DNA of 64,000 bases from Solen grandis (Eukaryota; Mollusca; Bivalvia; Adapedonta; Solenidae), in contig CM037783.1 in NCBI GenBank assembly GCA_021229015.1, positions 60,709,754 to 60,773,753 of the forward strand, given 5' to 3'. The translations under genes were made by a program, and so were the position numbers. Positions 34,893 to 48,099 of this stretch are shown here, piece by piece (within the stretch, counting starts at the first letter, position 1; each line of letters begins with the position of its first letter). The notes beneath the pieces were generated by a model. That model was not told the origin of the DNA. It saw only the letters and a program-made list of their open reading frames with translations, and ran no database searches.

Positions 34893-37090
34893 AGGTTTTC
34901 GCCTCTGCTGGGCGAAAACCTATTGTTCTTCTTCTGTTGATTTGTTTTTTTTTTTTTTATTTTTATTATTTTTCCAATTCCACCCATTTTTGTGTCCAGC
35001 CTAGCGGCCAGATGAAAAAAGCTACAGCTATGAAATTTTGGGCATGGAGTCATCTTTATCTGAACATGTGCCTAATTGGTCAAACTTTTCACATTTATTT
35101 CTGATTTAGCCACTAGGGGGCGCAATGCATGTAATCACTCTTTTGCTAATAACTCAAAAAATTGAAACCTGATTTAGATGCGGTTTTTTACATAATGTTC
35201 CTTGTTGACAGCCCTATCAAATATGATGGATATCTTATCATCGAGTACGGGAAAAAAATTGTTCTAGGAGAGGTTGAATGTTCGAACCTTGGAAAAAAGT
35301 GGAAAAATGAGGGTAGGTCTACGAAAAACCTACCCACTTTTGTAAGAGATCAGATAGAATAATTCTGTTTGCTGCATACAATTTGCAAGACATATACGCA
35401 CAAAATATATGGGGTGGCGAATTAAGGAACTGCGTGGTTTGTCCTCTAGAAACGGTCAAACTTCACTAAATTTTAGGAAAAATTAAAATTTCAAAAACAT
35501 GCTTTTGTCGCTCCTGACTTTATTTTCTGTTCATTCTTCATGAAATGTTCACACAATATGTATTGTTATGTTTGAAAGGGCCTCACAATTAAAAAAATAA
35601 AAAAGAATTGAAAAGGTCAAGGTCATATTATGATTATTGTGTTTTTATTCGGCCACAAATAACTTCAAAACTAAAAATATTTCATTGAGAGTATATGAAC
35701 AAAAGTTTTAGTTCTTAAAGAGCTCTTTCCAGTGATGTTTAGATTTTGAAGATCGGACTTGATTTGGTCATTATACGGCAGTCCAAAGTTTGATCCTTTT
35801 TTGGAATAATTGTAAATCAGGTTTTATGCTTCAAATTCTGATACATAAGAATAAAAAGTTTGACTTGTGCGACTAGTAGACTTGATTGATCTATTTGCTG
35901 CTTTGCTAGGTACCTAACAGTAAAATTTTAATCAATTTTCTTTCTCATTTTGCCGCTAGGGGGCGCTTTTCTTGAAATCATTCTTTTGCTTATAACTCAA
36001 AAAGTTGAAGTCCGATTCGAATGTGGTTTTTTGCATTCTGTTCCCTGTTGATAGCCTCATAACATATGACAGGATTCGAGGGTCCGTGTGGCTGAAAGCT
36101 TTTGAGCTACGGAAGGTTGAATGTTCGAACCTCGCAAAAAAAAAAAATAATGTGCAAATGAGGGTAGGTCTACGAAAAACCTATCCGTTTTTGTTAGAGA
36201 TCAGATAGAAGAATTCCGTCTCTGGCATACCATTTGAAAGACGTATAAACACAAAAAATATGGGGTGGCGATTTTAAGAAATGCGTGGTGTGTCCACTAG
36301 AAACGGTCAAACTTCACTTAAAATTAGGAAAAATTAAAATTCCAAAAACATGTTTTTTGTCGCTCCTGACTTTATTTTTTGTTTATTTTCACACATTATG
36401 TTTTGGTAAGTTTGAAAGGGCCTCACAATTAATAAGTTTAAAAAACATTGAAAAGGTCAATGTCATATTACGATAATTGTGTTTTTATTCGGCCCCAAAG
36501 TGCTCCAAATCTAAAAATATTTCATTGAGAGTATATAAACAAAGGTTTTAGTTCTTGAGGAGCTCATTCAAGTGATGTTTAGTTTTTGGAGATCGGACTT
36601 GATTTGTTCATTTTACGGTAGTCCAAAGTTTGATCCTTTTTTGGAATAATTGTTAATCAGATTTTATGCTTCAAGTTGTGATATATAAGAAAAAGAATGT
36701 TCAGCTAGTGCGACTTATATACTTGTTTGAACTATTTGCTGTTTTTGCAATTTTGTTTCTAATTTTGCCGCTAGAGGGCGTTTTGCTTTAAATCACTCTT
36801 TTGCTTATAACTCAAATTGTTAAAGTCTGATTGAAATGCGGTTTTCAGCATTTTGTTCCTTGTTGACAGCACCACAGAATGTGATGGATTTCAAGGGACA
36901 GGGTATGGGAAAATATTTGCGCTAGAAGAGTTTGAATGTTCTAACATTGCAAAAAAAAAACTGCAAATGAGAGTAGGTCTTCAAAAACCTTTTCGTTCTG
37001 TTTCATATTGAAAATTGTGGCTGAGTTGAAATAAAGTGTTCAAGTTGATTAGGCTAAAAGCGAAAACCGAGATACCGCTTGCGGTTCTAG
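34893..37090 (+). mobile_element. Helitron-like element E2, complete
   Basis: The fold-back with a GCCTCTGCTGGGCG loop is followed by CTGTTGATTTG and T-tract, then CCACTAGGGGGCGC (35110), hairpin modules, and two longer core units with GCTCCTGACTTTATTTTCTG and AAAGGTCAAGGTCATATT. It ends ACCGCTTGCGGTTCTAG (CTAG at 37087-37090). Confidence 0.78.
35110..35123 (+). promoter_or_regulatory. CTCF-core-like site CCACTAGGGGGCGC
   Basis: Matches the known animal CTCF core (CCASYAGRKGGCRS) at every position. Part of the repeat. Binding in this organism is inference. Confidence 0.5.
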
Positions 37091-39214
37091 TTATTATTAT
37101 TATTTTTCTAACCCTTTTTTGTGAACGGCATATCACCATGATAGAAAAAAGCCACAATTATGAAATTTTTACCAGTTCCTTATATTTATGTGAACTTGAT
37201 CCTAACGTTGAGAAAATTTTCATTTTTGTCTTATTTTTGCCGCTAGGGGGCGCTTTGAAAAAAATCTACAAATGCTAATAACTCTGTTATTTGAGGTCCG
37301 ATTCAGATGTGGTGTTTTGCATTGTGTTCCTTGTCAAAATCCTAATCAAATATGATAGGTTTCAAAAATCTGCGTATATAAAACTTTTTGACTACGGAAG
37401 GTTGAAAGTTCGAACCTCGCAAAAAACAGTGAAAATGAGGGTAGGTCTACGAAAAAAGTGCCCATTTTTATTGGAATTGAGATAAAAGAATTTTGTTTGT
37501 TGCATATGATTTGCAAGACATATACGCACAAAATATATGGGGTGGCGAATTCGGGAAATGCATGGTTTGTCCACAGTACGCGGTCAAACTTAACCAATAT
37601 TTTCGAAAAATCAACATTTTCAAAGCATGACTGTTAAGATTTTTTGCAGCTCCTGACTTTATTTTTAGTTCAATTTCTATGTAATTTTCACATTTAATGT
37701 AAAACTATGTTCTTAAGTGTCACATATATGAAAAGTAAAAATGTATTGTAAAGGTCAAGGTCACATAAGGATAATTGTATATCAATTCGGCTTGAAATAG
37801 CTCAAAATCAAAAAACAATTCATAAACAATATATGAACAAAAGATTTAGTTTTAGAAAAGTTCTTTCTAATGATGTTTAGATTGTGAAGATCGGACTTGA
37901 TTTGGTCATTTTACGGCAGTCCAAAGTTTGATCCTTTTTTTCGAATAATTGTAAATCAGGTTTTATGTTTCAAATTCTGATACATAAGAATAAAAGTTTG
38001 ATTTGTGCGACTAGTATACTTGATTGAACTATTTTCTGCTTTGCTAGGTACCTAATGGTAAAATTTTAATCTATTTTCTTTCTCATTTTGCCGCTAGGGG
38101 GCGCTTTTCTTGAAATCATTCTTTTCCTTATAACTCAAAAAGTTGAAGTTCGGTTCGAATGCGGTTTTTTGCATTCTGTTCCCTGTTGATAGCCTAATAA
38201 AATATGATAGAAATCGAGAGTCCGTATGGCTGAAAGCTTTTGAGCTACGGAAGGTTGAATGTTCGAACCTCGCAAAAAAACAACACTAAAAAAAACCCTG
38301 TGCAGATGAGGGTAGGTCTACGAAAAACCTATCCGTTTTTTTTTAGAAATCAGATTGAAGAATTCCGTCTCCTGCATACCATTTGAAAGACGTATACACA
38401 CAAATATATGGGGTGGCGAATTTAAGAAATGCGTGGTTTGTCCACTAGAAACGGTCAAACTTCACTTAAATTTAGGAAAAATTATAATTCCAAGAACATG
38501 TTTTTTTTTTTGTCGCTCCTGACTTAATGTTTTGTTTATTCGTCATGAAATTTTTACACGTTATGGTTTGTTAAGTTTGAAAGGGCCTCACAATTAAAAA
38601 GTTAACAAAACATTGAAAAGGTCAAGGTCATATTACGATAAGTGTGTTTTTATTCGGCCCCAAAGTGCTCCAAATCTAAAAAATATTTCATTGAGAGTAT
38701 TAAACAAAGGTTTTAGTTCTAAATAGTTCTTTCGTATAATGTTTAGTTTTTGAAGATCGGACTTGATCTGTTCATTTTACGGCAGTCCAAAGTTTGATCC
38801 TTTTTTGGAATAATTGATAATCAGTTTTTATGCTTGAAATTGTGATATATAAGAAAAAGAATGTTCGACTAGTGCGACTTAAATACTTGTTTGAACTTTT
38901 GTTTAATTTTTTTCTTATAACTCAAAACGTTAAAGTCTGATTGAAATGCGGTTTTCAGCATTTTGTTCCTTGTTGACAGTACCAAAAATGTGATGGATTT
39001 CAAAGGATAGGGTATGGGAAAATATTTGCGCTAGAAGAGTTTGAATGTTCTAACATTGCAAAAAAAAAAAAAGAAAAAAAAATGTGCTAATGAGAGTAGG
39101 TCTTCAAAAAACCTTTTCGTTCTGTTTCATATTGAAAATTGTGGCTGAGTTGAAATAAAGTGTTCAAGTTGATTAGGTTAAAAGCGAAAACCGAGATACC
39201 GCTTGCGGTTCTAG
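37091..39214 (+). mobile_element. Nested element, right part (5' end at 34841)
   Basis: Starts directly after a CTAG with the T/A-rich start of a body lacking its fold-back. Carries CCGCTAGGGGGCGC at 37240 and 38091. Ends at its own CTAG, 39211-39214. Confidence 0.7.
38227..38344 (+). other. Pol III-like module (A box, B box, hairpin, T run)
   Basis: TGGCTGAAAG (38227-38236) fits the A-box consensus TRGYNNANNG. GTTCGAACC (38261-38269) fits B-box GWTCRANNC. The hairpin GGGTAGGT/ACCTATCC is at 38310-38334, then nine T (38336-38344). The same order recurs in several copies. A TTTT between the boxes argues against efficient transcription. Confidence 0.35.
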
Positions 39215-41233
39215 TTTTTTTTTTATTTTTCTAACCCTTTTTTGTGAACGGCATAGCTCCGAGGTGAGAAAAGCCACATCTATGAAACTTTTATCAGTAA
39301 TAACCACGTACTTGAAGATGATCCTAACGTCGAGAAAATTTTCATTTTTGTTTTGATTTTCCCGCCAGGGGGCGTTTTATATGAAAATGTTTAATAAGCA
39401 ATATCTCAATTATTTGAGGTCCGATTCAAATGCGGTTTTTGCATAATGTTCCTTGTAAATAGCCCAATAAAATATGATAGGTTCCAAAAATTTGCGTATA
39501 TAAAACTTTCGTGCTACAGGAGGTTGAATGTTCGAATCTCGCAAAAAACTGTGAAATAAGGGTAGGTCTACGAAAAACCTACCCATTTTATTCAGAGATG
39601 AGATAGGAGAATTTTGTTTGTTGCATATGATCTGCAAGACATATACGCACAAAATATATGGGGTAGCGAATTCGGGAAATTCATGGTTTGTCCACAGTAC
39701 GCGGTCAAACTTAACCAATATTTTCGAAAAATCAACATTTTAAAAGCATGACTTTTAAGGTTATTTGCAGCTCCTGAATTTATTTTCTGTTCAATCTTCA
39801 TCATTATTTCACTGTTTATGCATTTTTATAAAACAAATAAAATCATAGAAAAAAAAAACAGCGAAGATATGCAAAGGTCAAGGTCATATACCAGTTATTG
39901 TTATTTTTATCGGCATAAAATAGCCCTCAATCTAAAAATATTTTATAGAAAGTATATGAACAAAAGTTTTAGTTTGTGAAGAGATCTTTCCATTGGTGTT
40001 TAGTTTTTGAAGATCGGACTTCATTTGATCAAATTACCACAGTCCAAAGTTTGATCTTTTTATCAAACAAGTGTAAATCCGTATGTTTCCTCTTTTTTGC
40101 AGCTCCTGACCTTATTTTTTGTTCAATCTTCATCATTTTTTCACTGTTTATGCATTTAAATAATACAAATAAACTCATAGTAAATAACGATGAAAATATG
40201 CAAAGGTCAAGGTCATTATACCGATTATTGTTATTTTTATCGGCACGAAATAGCTTCAAATCTAAAAATATTTTATAGAAAGTATATGAACAAAAGTTTT
40301 AGTTTGTGAAGAGATCTTTCCATTGGTGTTTAGTTTTTGAAGATCGGACTTCATTTGATCAAATTACCACAGTCCAAAGTTTGATCTTTTTATCAAACAA
40401 GTGTAAATCCGTATGTTTCCTCTTTTTTGCAGCTCCTGACCTTATTTTTTGTTCAATCTTCATCATTTTTTCACTGTTTATGCATTTAAATAATACAAAT
40501 AAACTCATAGTAAATAACGATGAAAATATGCAAAGGTCAAGGTCATTATACCGATTATTGTTATTTTTATCGGCACGAAATAGCTTCAAATCTAAAAATA
40601 TTTTATAGAAAGTATATGAACAAAAGTTTTAGTTTGTGAAGAGATCTTTCCATTGGTGTTTAGTTTTTGAAGATCGGGGCTGAATTGGTTGAGTTATGAC
40701 AGAAAGGCCAAAAGTGTACTTTTAACGAAATTGAAACGCTGTAGTTTCATGAACTTTGAGTCAAAAATTATGATTGCTTCAGCATTAACACACTGAAAAG
40801 TGAAGTGATGTATACTGCAAGGAATACTTGTTTGGTCACGTGATTATGATTTCATACATATTTAAGCAGAAATTATTAAAAAATTCATATAAAATCGACA
40901 AGTTGATGTTTGAAGTTGAAATTTGCAAGAATGCCGTAGACTACGATGTGCAAAAAGTCCTGAAAAATTCAAGTGATTCCTTCAACAAACATGGCAGATA
41001 TTCATGTTTTTCGGATAAGGGCTTGTATACGAAAATCTAGCAATTTGAAGTAAGGGAAGAAGGCGGTTATTGGGTTGGTTACCCACGATCCGGACGTTCC
41101 TACGCAGGAAAGAGTGCCCGTGTTGAAAGGTGAATTGCGATGCGTATTTGAGAGAATGAGGTGCATTTTAGGATGCAATGGTGTACCTTAGTTCAAACTT
41201 TTATTAGGGCTTTCAGCCTCAAGTAGAATTATT
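39215..41233 (+). mobile_element. Unit 2, right part, with passenger copy 2
   Basis: Continues the fold-back at 34788. Contains CCGCCAGGGGGCG (39362), core repeats (39770-40676; about one repeat fewer than units 3 and 4) and the passenger at 40677-41233, with the 70-codon frame at 40828-41040. Confidence 0.75.
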
Positions 41234-43631
41234 AGGTTTTCGCATCGCAGTGCGAAAACCTATTGTTCTTCTTCTGTTTCTTTTTTTTTTTTTTATTTTT
41301 CTAACCCTTTTTTGTGAACGGCATAGCTCCGAGGTGAGAAAAGCCACATCTATGAAACTTTTATCAGTAATAACCACGTACTTGAAGATGATCCTAACGT
41401 CGAGAAAATTTTCATTTTTGTTTTGATTTTCCCGCCAGGGGGCGTTTTATATGAAAATGTTTAATAAGCAATATCTCAATTATTTGAGGTCCGATTCAAA
41501 TGCGGTTTTTGCATAATGTTCCTTGTAAATAGCCCAATAAAATATGATAGGTTCCAAAAATTTGCGTATATAAAACTTTCGTGCTACAGGAGGTTGAATG
41601 TTCGAATCTCGCAAAAACTGTGATATAAGGGTAGGTCTACGAAAAACCTACCCATTTTATTCAGAGATGAGATAGGAGAATTTTGTTTGTTGCATATGAT
41701 CTGCAAGACATATACGCACAAAATATATGGGGTAGCGAATTCGGGAAATTCATGGTTTGTCCACAGTACGCGGTCAAACTTAACCAATATTTCGAAAAAT
41801 CAACATTTTAAAAGCATGACTTTTAAGGTTATTTGCAGCTCCTGAATTTATTTTCTGTTCAATCTTCATCATTATTTCACTGTTTATGCATTTTTATAAA
41901 ACAAATAAAATCATAGAAAAAAAAAACAGCGAAGATATGCAAAGGTCAAGGTCATATACCAGTTATTGTTATTTTTATCGGCATAAAATAGCCCTCAATC
42001 TAAAAATATTTTATAGAAAGTATATGAACAAAAGTTTTAGTTTGTGAAGAGATCTTTCCATTGGTGTTTAGTTTTTGAAGATCGGACTTCATTTGATCAA
42101 ATTACCACAGTCCAAAATTTGATCTTTTTATCAAACAAGTGTAAATCCGTATGTTTCCTCTTTTTTGCAGCTCCTGACCTTATTTTTTGTTCAATCTTCA
42201 TCATTTTTTCACTGTTTATGCATTTAAATAATACAAATAAACTCATAGTAAATAACGATGAAAATATGCAAAGGTCAAGGTCATTATACCGATTATTGTT
42301 ATTTTTATCGGCACGAAATAGCTTCAAATCTAAAAATATTTTATAGAAAGTATATGAACAAAAGTTTTAGTTTGTGAAGAGATCTTTCCATTGGTGTTTA
42401 GTTTTTGAAGATCGGACTTCATTTGATCAAATTACCACAGTCCAAAGTTTGATCTTTTTATCAAACAAGTGTAAATCCGTATGTTTCCTCTTTTTTGCAG
42501 CTCCTGACCTTATTTTTTGTTCAATCTTCATCATTTTTTCACTGTTTATGCATTTAAATAATACAAATAAACTCATAGTAAATAACGATGAAAATATGCA
42601 AAGGTCAAGGTCATTATACCGATTATTGTTATTTTTATCGGCACGAAATAGCTTCAAATCTAAAAATATTTTATAGAAAGTATATGAACAAAAGTTTTAG
42701 TTTGTGAAGAGATCTTTCCATTGGTGTTTAGTTTTTGAAGATCGGACTTCATTTGATCAAATTACCACAGTCCAAAGTTTGATCTTTTTATCAAACAAGT
42801 GTAAATCCGTATGTTTCCTCTTTTTTGCAGCTCCTGACCTTATTTTTTGTTCAATCTTCATCATTTTTTCACTGTTAATGCATTTAAATAATACAAATAA
42901 ACTCATAGTAAATAACGATGAAAATATGCAAAGGTCAAGGTCATTATACCGATTATTGTTATTTTTATCGGCACGAAATAGCTTCAAATCTAAAAATATT
43001 TTATAGAAAGTATATGAACAAAAGTTTTAGTTTGTGAAGAGATCTTTCCATTGGTGTTTAGTTTTTGAAGATCGGGGCTGAATTGGTTGAGTTATGACAG
43101 AAAGGCCAAAAGTGTACTTTTAACGAAATTGAAACGCTGTAGTTTCATGAACTTTGAGTCAAAAATTATGATTGCTTCAGCATTAACACACTGAAAAGTG
43201 AAGTGATGTATACTGCAAGGAATACTTGTTTGGTCACGTGATTATGATTTCATACATATTTAAGCAGAAATTATTAAAAAATTCATATAAAATCGACAAG
43301 TTGATGTTTGAAGTTGAAATTTGCAAGAATGCCGTAGACTACGATGTGCAAAAAGTCCTGAAAAATTCAAGTGATTCCTTCAACAAACATGGCAGATATT
43401 CATGTTTTTCGGATAAGGGCTTGTATACGAAAATCTAGCAATTTGAAGTAAGGGAAGAAGGCGGTTATTGGGTTGGTTACCCACGATCCGGACGTTCCTA
43501 CGCAGGAAAGAGTGCCCGTGTTGAAAGGTGAATTGCGATGCGTATTTGAGAGAATGAGGTGCATTTTAGGATGCAATGGTGTACCTTAGTTCAAACTTTT
43601 ATTAGGGCTTTCAGCCTCAAGTAGAATTATT
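41234..43631 (+). mobile_element. Unit 3 (2398 bp), with passenger copy 3
   Basis: Complete tandem unit starting at its fold-back. Three 330-bp repeats start near 42044, 42374 and 42704. Passenger 43075-43631. Nearly identical to unit 4. Confidence 0.82.
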
Positions 43632-46028
43632 AGGTTTTCGCATCGCAGTGCGAAAACCTATTGTTCTTCTTCTGTTTCTTTTTTTTTTTTTTATTTTTCT
43701 AACCCTTTTTTGTGAACGGCATAGCTCCGAGGTGAGAAAAGCCACATCTATGAAACTTTTATCAGTAATAACCACGTACTTGAAGATGATCCTAACGTCG
43801 AGAAAATTTTCATTTTTGTTTTGATTTTCCCGCCAGGGGGCGTTTTATATGAAAATGTTTAATAAGCAATATCTCAATTATTTGAGGTCCGATTCAAATG
43901 CGGTTTTTGCATAATGTTCCTTGTAAATAGCCAATAAAATATGATAGGTTCCAAAATTTGCGTATATAAAACTTTCGTGCTACAGGAGGTTGAATGTTCG
44001 AATCTCGCAAAAACTGTGATATAAGGGTAGGTCTACGAAAAACCTACCCATTTTATTCAGAGATGAGATAGGAGAATTTTGTTTGTTGCATATGATCTGC
44101 AAGACATATACGCACAAAATATATGGGGTAGCGAATTCGGGAAATTCATGGTTTGTCCACAGTACGCGGTCAAACTTAACCAATATTTTCGAAAAATCAA
44201 CATTTTAAAAGCATGACTTTTAAGGTTATTTGCAGCTCCTGAATTTATTTTCTGTTCAATCTTCATCATTATTTCACTGTTTATGCATTTTTATAAAACA
44301 AATAAAATCATAGAAAAAAAAAACAGCGAAGATATGCAAAGGTCAAGGTCATATACCAGTTATTGTTATTTTTATCGGCATAAAATAGCCCTCAATCTAA
44401 AAATATTTTATAGAAAGTATATGAACAAAAGTTTTAGTTTGTGAAGAGATCTTTCCATTGGTGTTTAGTTTTTGAAGATCGGACTTCATTTGATCAAATT
44501 ACCACAGTCCAAAATTTGATCTTTTTATCAAACAAGTGTAAATCCGTATGTTTCCTCTTTTTTGCAGCTCCTGACCTTATTTTTTGTTCAATCTTCATCA
44601 TTTTTTCACTGTTTATGCATTTAAATAATACAAATAAACTCATAGTAAATAACGATGAAAATATGCAAAGGTCAAGGTCATTATACCGATTATTGTTATT
44701 TTTATCGGCACGAAATAGCTTCAAATCTAAAAATATTTTATAGAAAGTATATGAACAAAAGTTTTAGTTTGTGAAGAGATCTTTCCATTGGTGTTTAGTT
44801 TTTGAAGATCGGACTTCATTTGATCAAATTACCACAGTCCAAAGTTTGATCTTTTTATCAAACAAGTGTAAATCCGTATGTTTCCTCTTTTTTGCAGCTC
44901 CTGACCTTATTTTTTGTTCAATCTTCATCATTTTTTCACTGTTTATGCATTTAAATAATACAAATAAACTCATAGTAAATAACGATGAAAATATGCAAAG
45001 GTCAAGGTCATTATACCGATTATTGTTATTTTTATCGGCACGAAATAGCTTCAAATCTAAAAATATTTTATAGAAAGTATATGAACAAAAGTTTTAGTTT
45101 GTGAAGAGATCTTTCCATTGGTGTTTAGTTTTTGAAGATCGGACTTCATTTGATCAAATTACCACAGTCCAAAGTTTGATCTTTTTATCAAACAAGTGTA
45201 AATCCGTATGTTTCCTCTTTTTTGCAGCTCCTGACCTTATTTTTTGTTCAATCTTCATCATTTTTTCACTGTTAATGCATTTAAATAATACAAATAAACT
45301 CATAGTAAATAACGATGAAAATATGCAAAGGTCAAGGTCATTATACCGATTATTGTTATTTTTATCGGCACGAAATAGCTTCAAATCTAAAAATATTTTA
45401 TAGAAAGTATATGAACAAAAGTTTTAGTTTGTGAAGAGATCTTTCCATTGGTGTTTAGTTTTTGAAGATCGGGGCTGAATTGGTTGAGTTATGACAGAAA
45501 GGCCAAAAGTGTACTTTTAACGAAATTGAAACGCTGTAGTTTCATGAACTTTGAGTCAAAAATTATGATTGCTTCAGCATTAACACACTGAAAAGTGAAG
45601 TGATGTATACTGCAAGGAATACTTGTTTGGTCACGTGATTATGATTTCATACATATTTAAGCAGAAATTATTAAAAAATTCATATAAAATCGACAAGTTG
45701 ATGTTTGAAGTTGAAATTTGCAAGAATGCCGTAGACTACGATGTGCAAAAAGTCCTGAAAAATTCAAGTGATTCCTTCAACAAACATGGCAGATATTCAT
45801 GTTTTTCGGATAAGGGCTTGTATACGAAAATCTAGCAATTTGAAGTAAGGGAAGAAGGCGGTTATTGGGTTGGTTACCCACGATCCGGACGTTCCTACGC
45901 AGGAAAGAGTGCCCGTGTTGAAAGGTGAATTGCGATGCGTATTTGAGAGAATGAGGTGCATTTTAGGATGCAATGGTGTACCTTAGTTCAAACTTTTATT
46001 AGGGCTTTCAGCCTCAAGTAGAATTATT
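43632..46028 (+). mobile_element. Unit 4 (2397 bp), with passenger copy 4
   Basis: Same layout as unit 3: repeats near 44441, 44771 and 45101, passenger 45472-46028. Even private variants inside the three repeats (CCAAAATTTG in the first, CTGTTAATGC in the third) are in the same positions. Confidence 0.82.
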
Positions 46029-46081
46029 AGGTTTTCGCATCGCAGTGCGAAAACCTATTGTTCTTCTTCTGTTTCTTTTTT
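46029..46081 (+). mobile_element. Unit 5, left fragment only
   Basis: Fold-back of the same type, cut at the same CTGTTTCTTTTTT position as unit 2. No matching right part is seen downstream in the window. Confidence 0.65.
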
Positions 46082-48099
46082 AGGTTTTCGCATCGCTTGC
46101 GAAAACCTATTGTTCTTCTTCTGTTTTATTTTTTTTTTTTTTTTTATTATTATTTTTCCGTCTCTTTTTTGTGAACGGCATATCAACAAGATAGGAAACA
46201 GTCACAGTTCTGATTTTTTTACCAGTTTTGTCCTAGGATCTGAATTTGATCCTAACGTCGAGAAAATTTTCATTTTTGTCTTAATTTTGCCGCTAGGGGG
46301 CGTTTTGTAAAAGTGACTAAGGGCTAATAACTCTGTTATTTGAAGTCCGATTGAAATGCGGTTTTTTGCATTGCCTTCCTTGTCAGTTACTTAATAAAAT
46401 GTGATAGTTTTCAAAAAGTTGCGTATATATAACTTTCGTGCTACAGGAGGTTGAATGTTCGAATCTCGAAAAAACTGTGAAATGAGGGTAGGTCTGCGAA
46501 AAATTTATCCACGTCTTTCAGGAATGAGATAGGAGAATTTTGTTTGTTGCATATGATTCGCAAGACATATACGCACAAAATATATAGTGTGGCGATTTTG
46601 AGAAATGCATGGTTTGTCCACAGTATGCGGTCAAACTTTACCAATATTTTCGAAAAGTCAACGTTTTCAAAGCATGACTTTTAATGTTATTTGCAGCTCC
46701 TGACTTTATTTTTTATTCAATCTTCATCATTTTTTCACTGTTAATGCAGTTTTATAAAACAAATAAAATCATGGAAAAAAAATCAGCCATAATATGCAAA
46801 GGTCAAGGTCATATACCAATTATTATTATTTTTATCGGCATAAAATACCTCAAAATCTAAAAATATTTTATAGAATGTATATGAACAAAAGTTTTAGTCT
46901 GTGAAGAGATCTTTTCATTGGTGTTTAGATTTTGAAGATCGGACTTCATTTGATCAAATGACCACAGTCCAAAGTTTGATCCTCTTATCAAAAAATTGTA
47001 TATCCATACGTTTCCTCTTTTTCGCTGCTCCTGACTTTATTTTTTGTTCAATCTTATCATTATTTTTTTTTTTAAAAAAATTAAAAAAATCAAGCATAAT
47101 ATAAAGGATAGCTCCAAATCTAAAAATATTTTATAGAAAGTATATGAACAAAAGTTTTAGTTCTTTAAGAGCTCTTTCCAGTGATGTTTAGTTTTTGAAG
47201 ATCGGACTTGATTTGGTCATATTACGGCAGTCCAAAGTTGGATCCTTTTTTGGAATAATTGTAAATCAGTTTTTATGCTTCAAATTGTGATATATAAGAA
47301 ATAGAATGTTCGACTAGTGCGACTTGCGTACTTGATTGAACTATTTGCTGCATTGCTAGGTACCTAATGGAAAAATTGTAATCAATTTTGTTTCTCATTT
47401 TGCCGCTAGGGGGCGCTTAGCTTGAAAGCACTCTTCTACTTATAACTCAAAAAGTTAAAGCCTCATCCAAATGCGGTTTATTGCATTATGTTTCTTGTTG
47501 ATAGCCTAATAAAATATGATAGTTTCTAGGTATGAGTGGCTGAAATTTTTTGAGCTAGCAACGGAAGGTTGAAAGTTCGAACCTCGCAAAAAACTGTGCA
47601 GATGAGGGTATGTGTACGAAAAACCTATCCGTTTTTGTTAGACATCAGATAGAAGAATTCTGTTTGCTGCAAATGATTTGCAAGACATATACGCACAAAA
47701 TATATGGGGTGACGAATTTAAGAAATGAATGGTTTGTCCTCTAGAAACGGTCAAACTTCACTAAATTTTAGGAAAAATAAAAATTTAAAAAACATGTTTT
47801 TTGTCGCTCCTGACTTTATTTTTTGTTCATTCTTCATGATATTTTCACAAGTTATATAATGTTATGTTTGAAAGGGCCTCACAATTAAAAAGTTGAAAAG
47901 AAATTGCAAATGTCAAGGTCATATTACGATTATTGTGTTTTTAATCGGCTCCAAATAGCTCCAAAACTAAAAATATTTCATTGAAAGTATATGAACAAAA
48001 CTTTTAGTTCCTGAAGAGCCCCTTCCATTGATGTTTAGTTTTTGAAGATCTGAGTTAATTTGGTCATTTTACGGCAGCCCAAAGTTTCATCCTTTTTTT

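Noticed and set aside
33219..45403. Recurrent 100-codon plus-strand ORFs and 76-codon minus-strand ORFs in the 330-bp repeats
   Set aside because: They repeat because the unit length (330) is divisible by three and the copies are near-identical. Both strands are open at once, composition is Phe/Ser/Ile-rich as expected of T-rich DNA, and no domain is visible.
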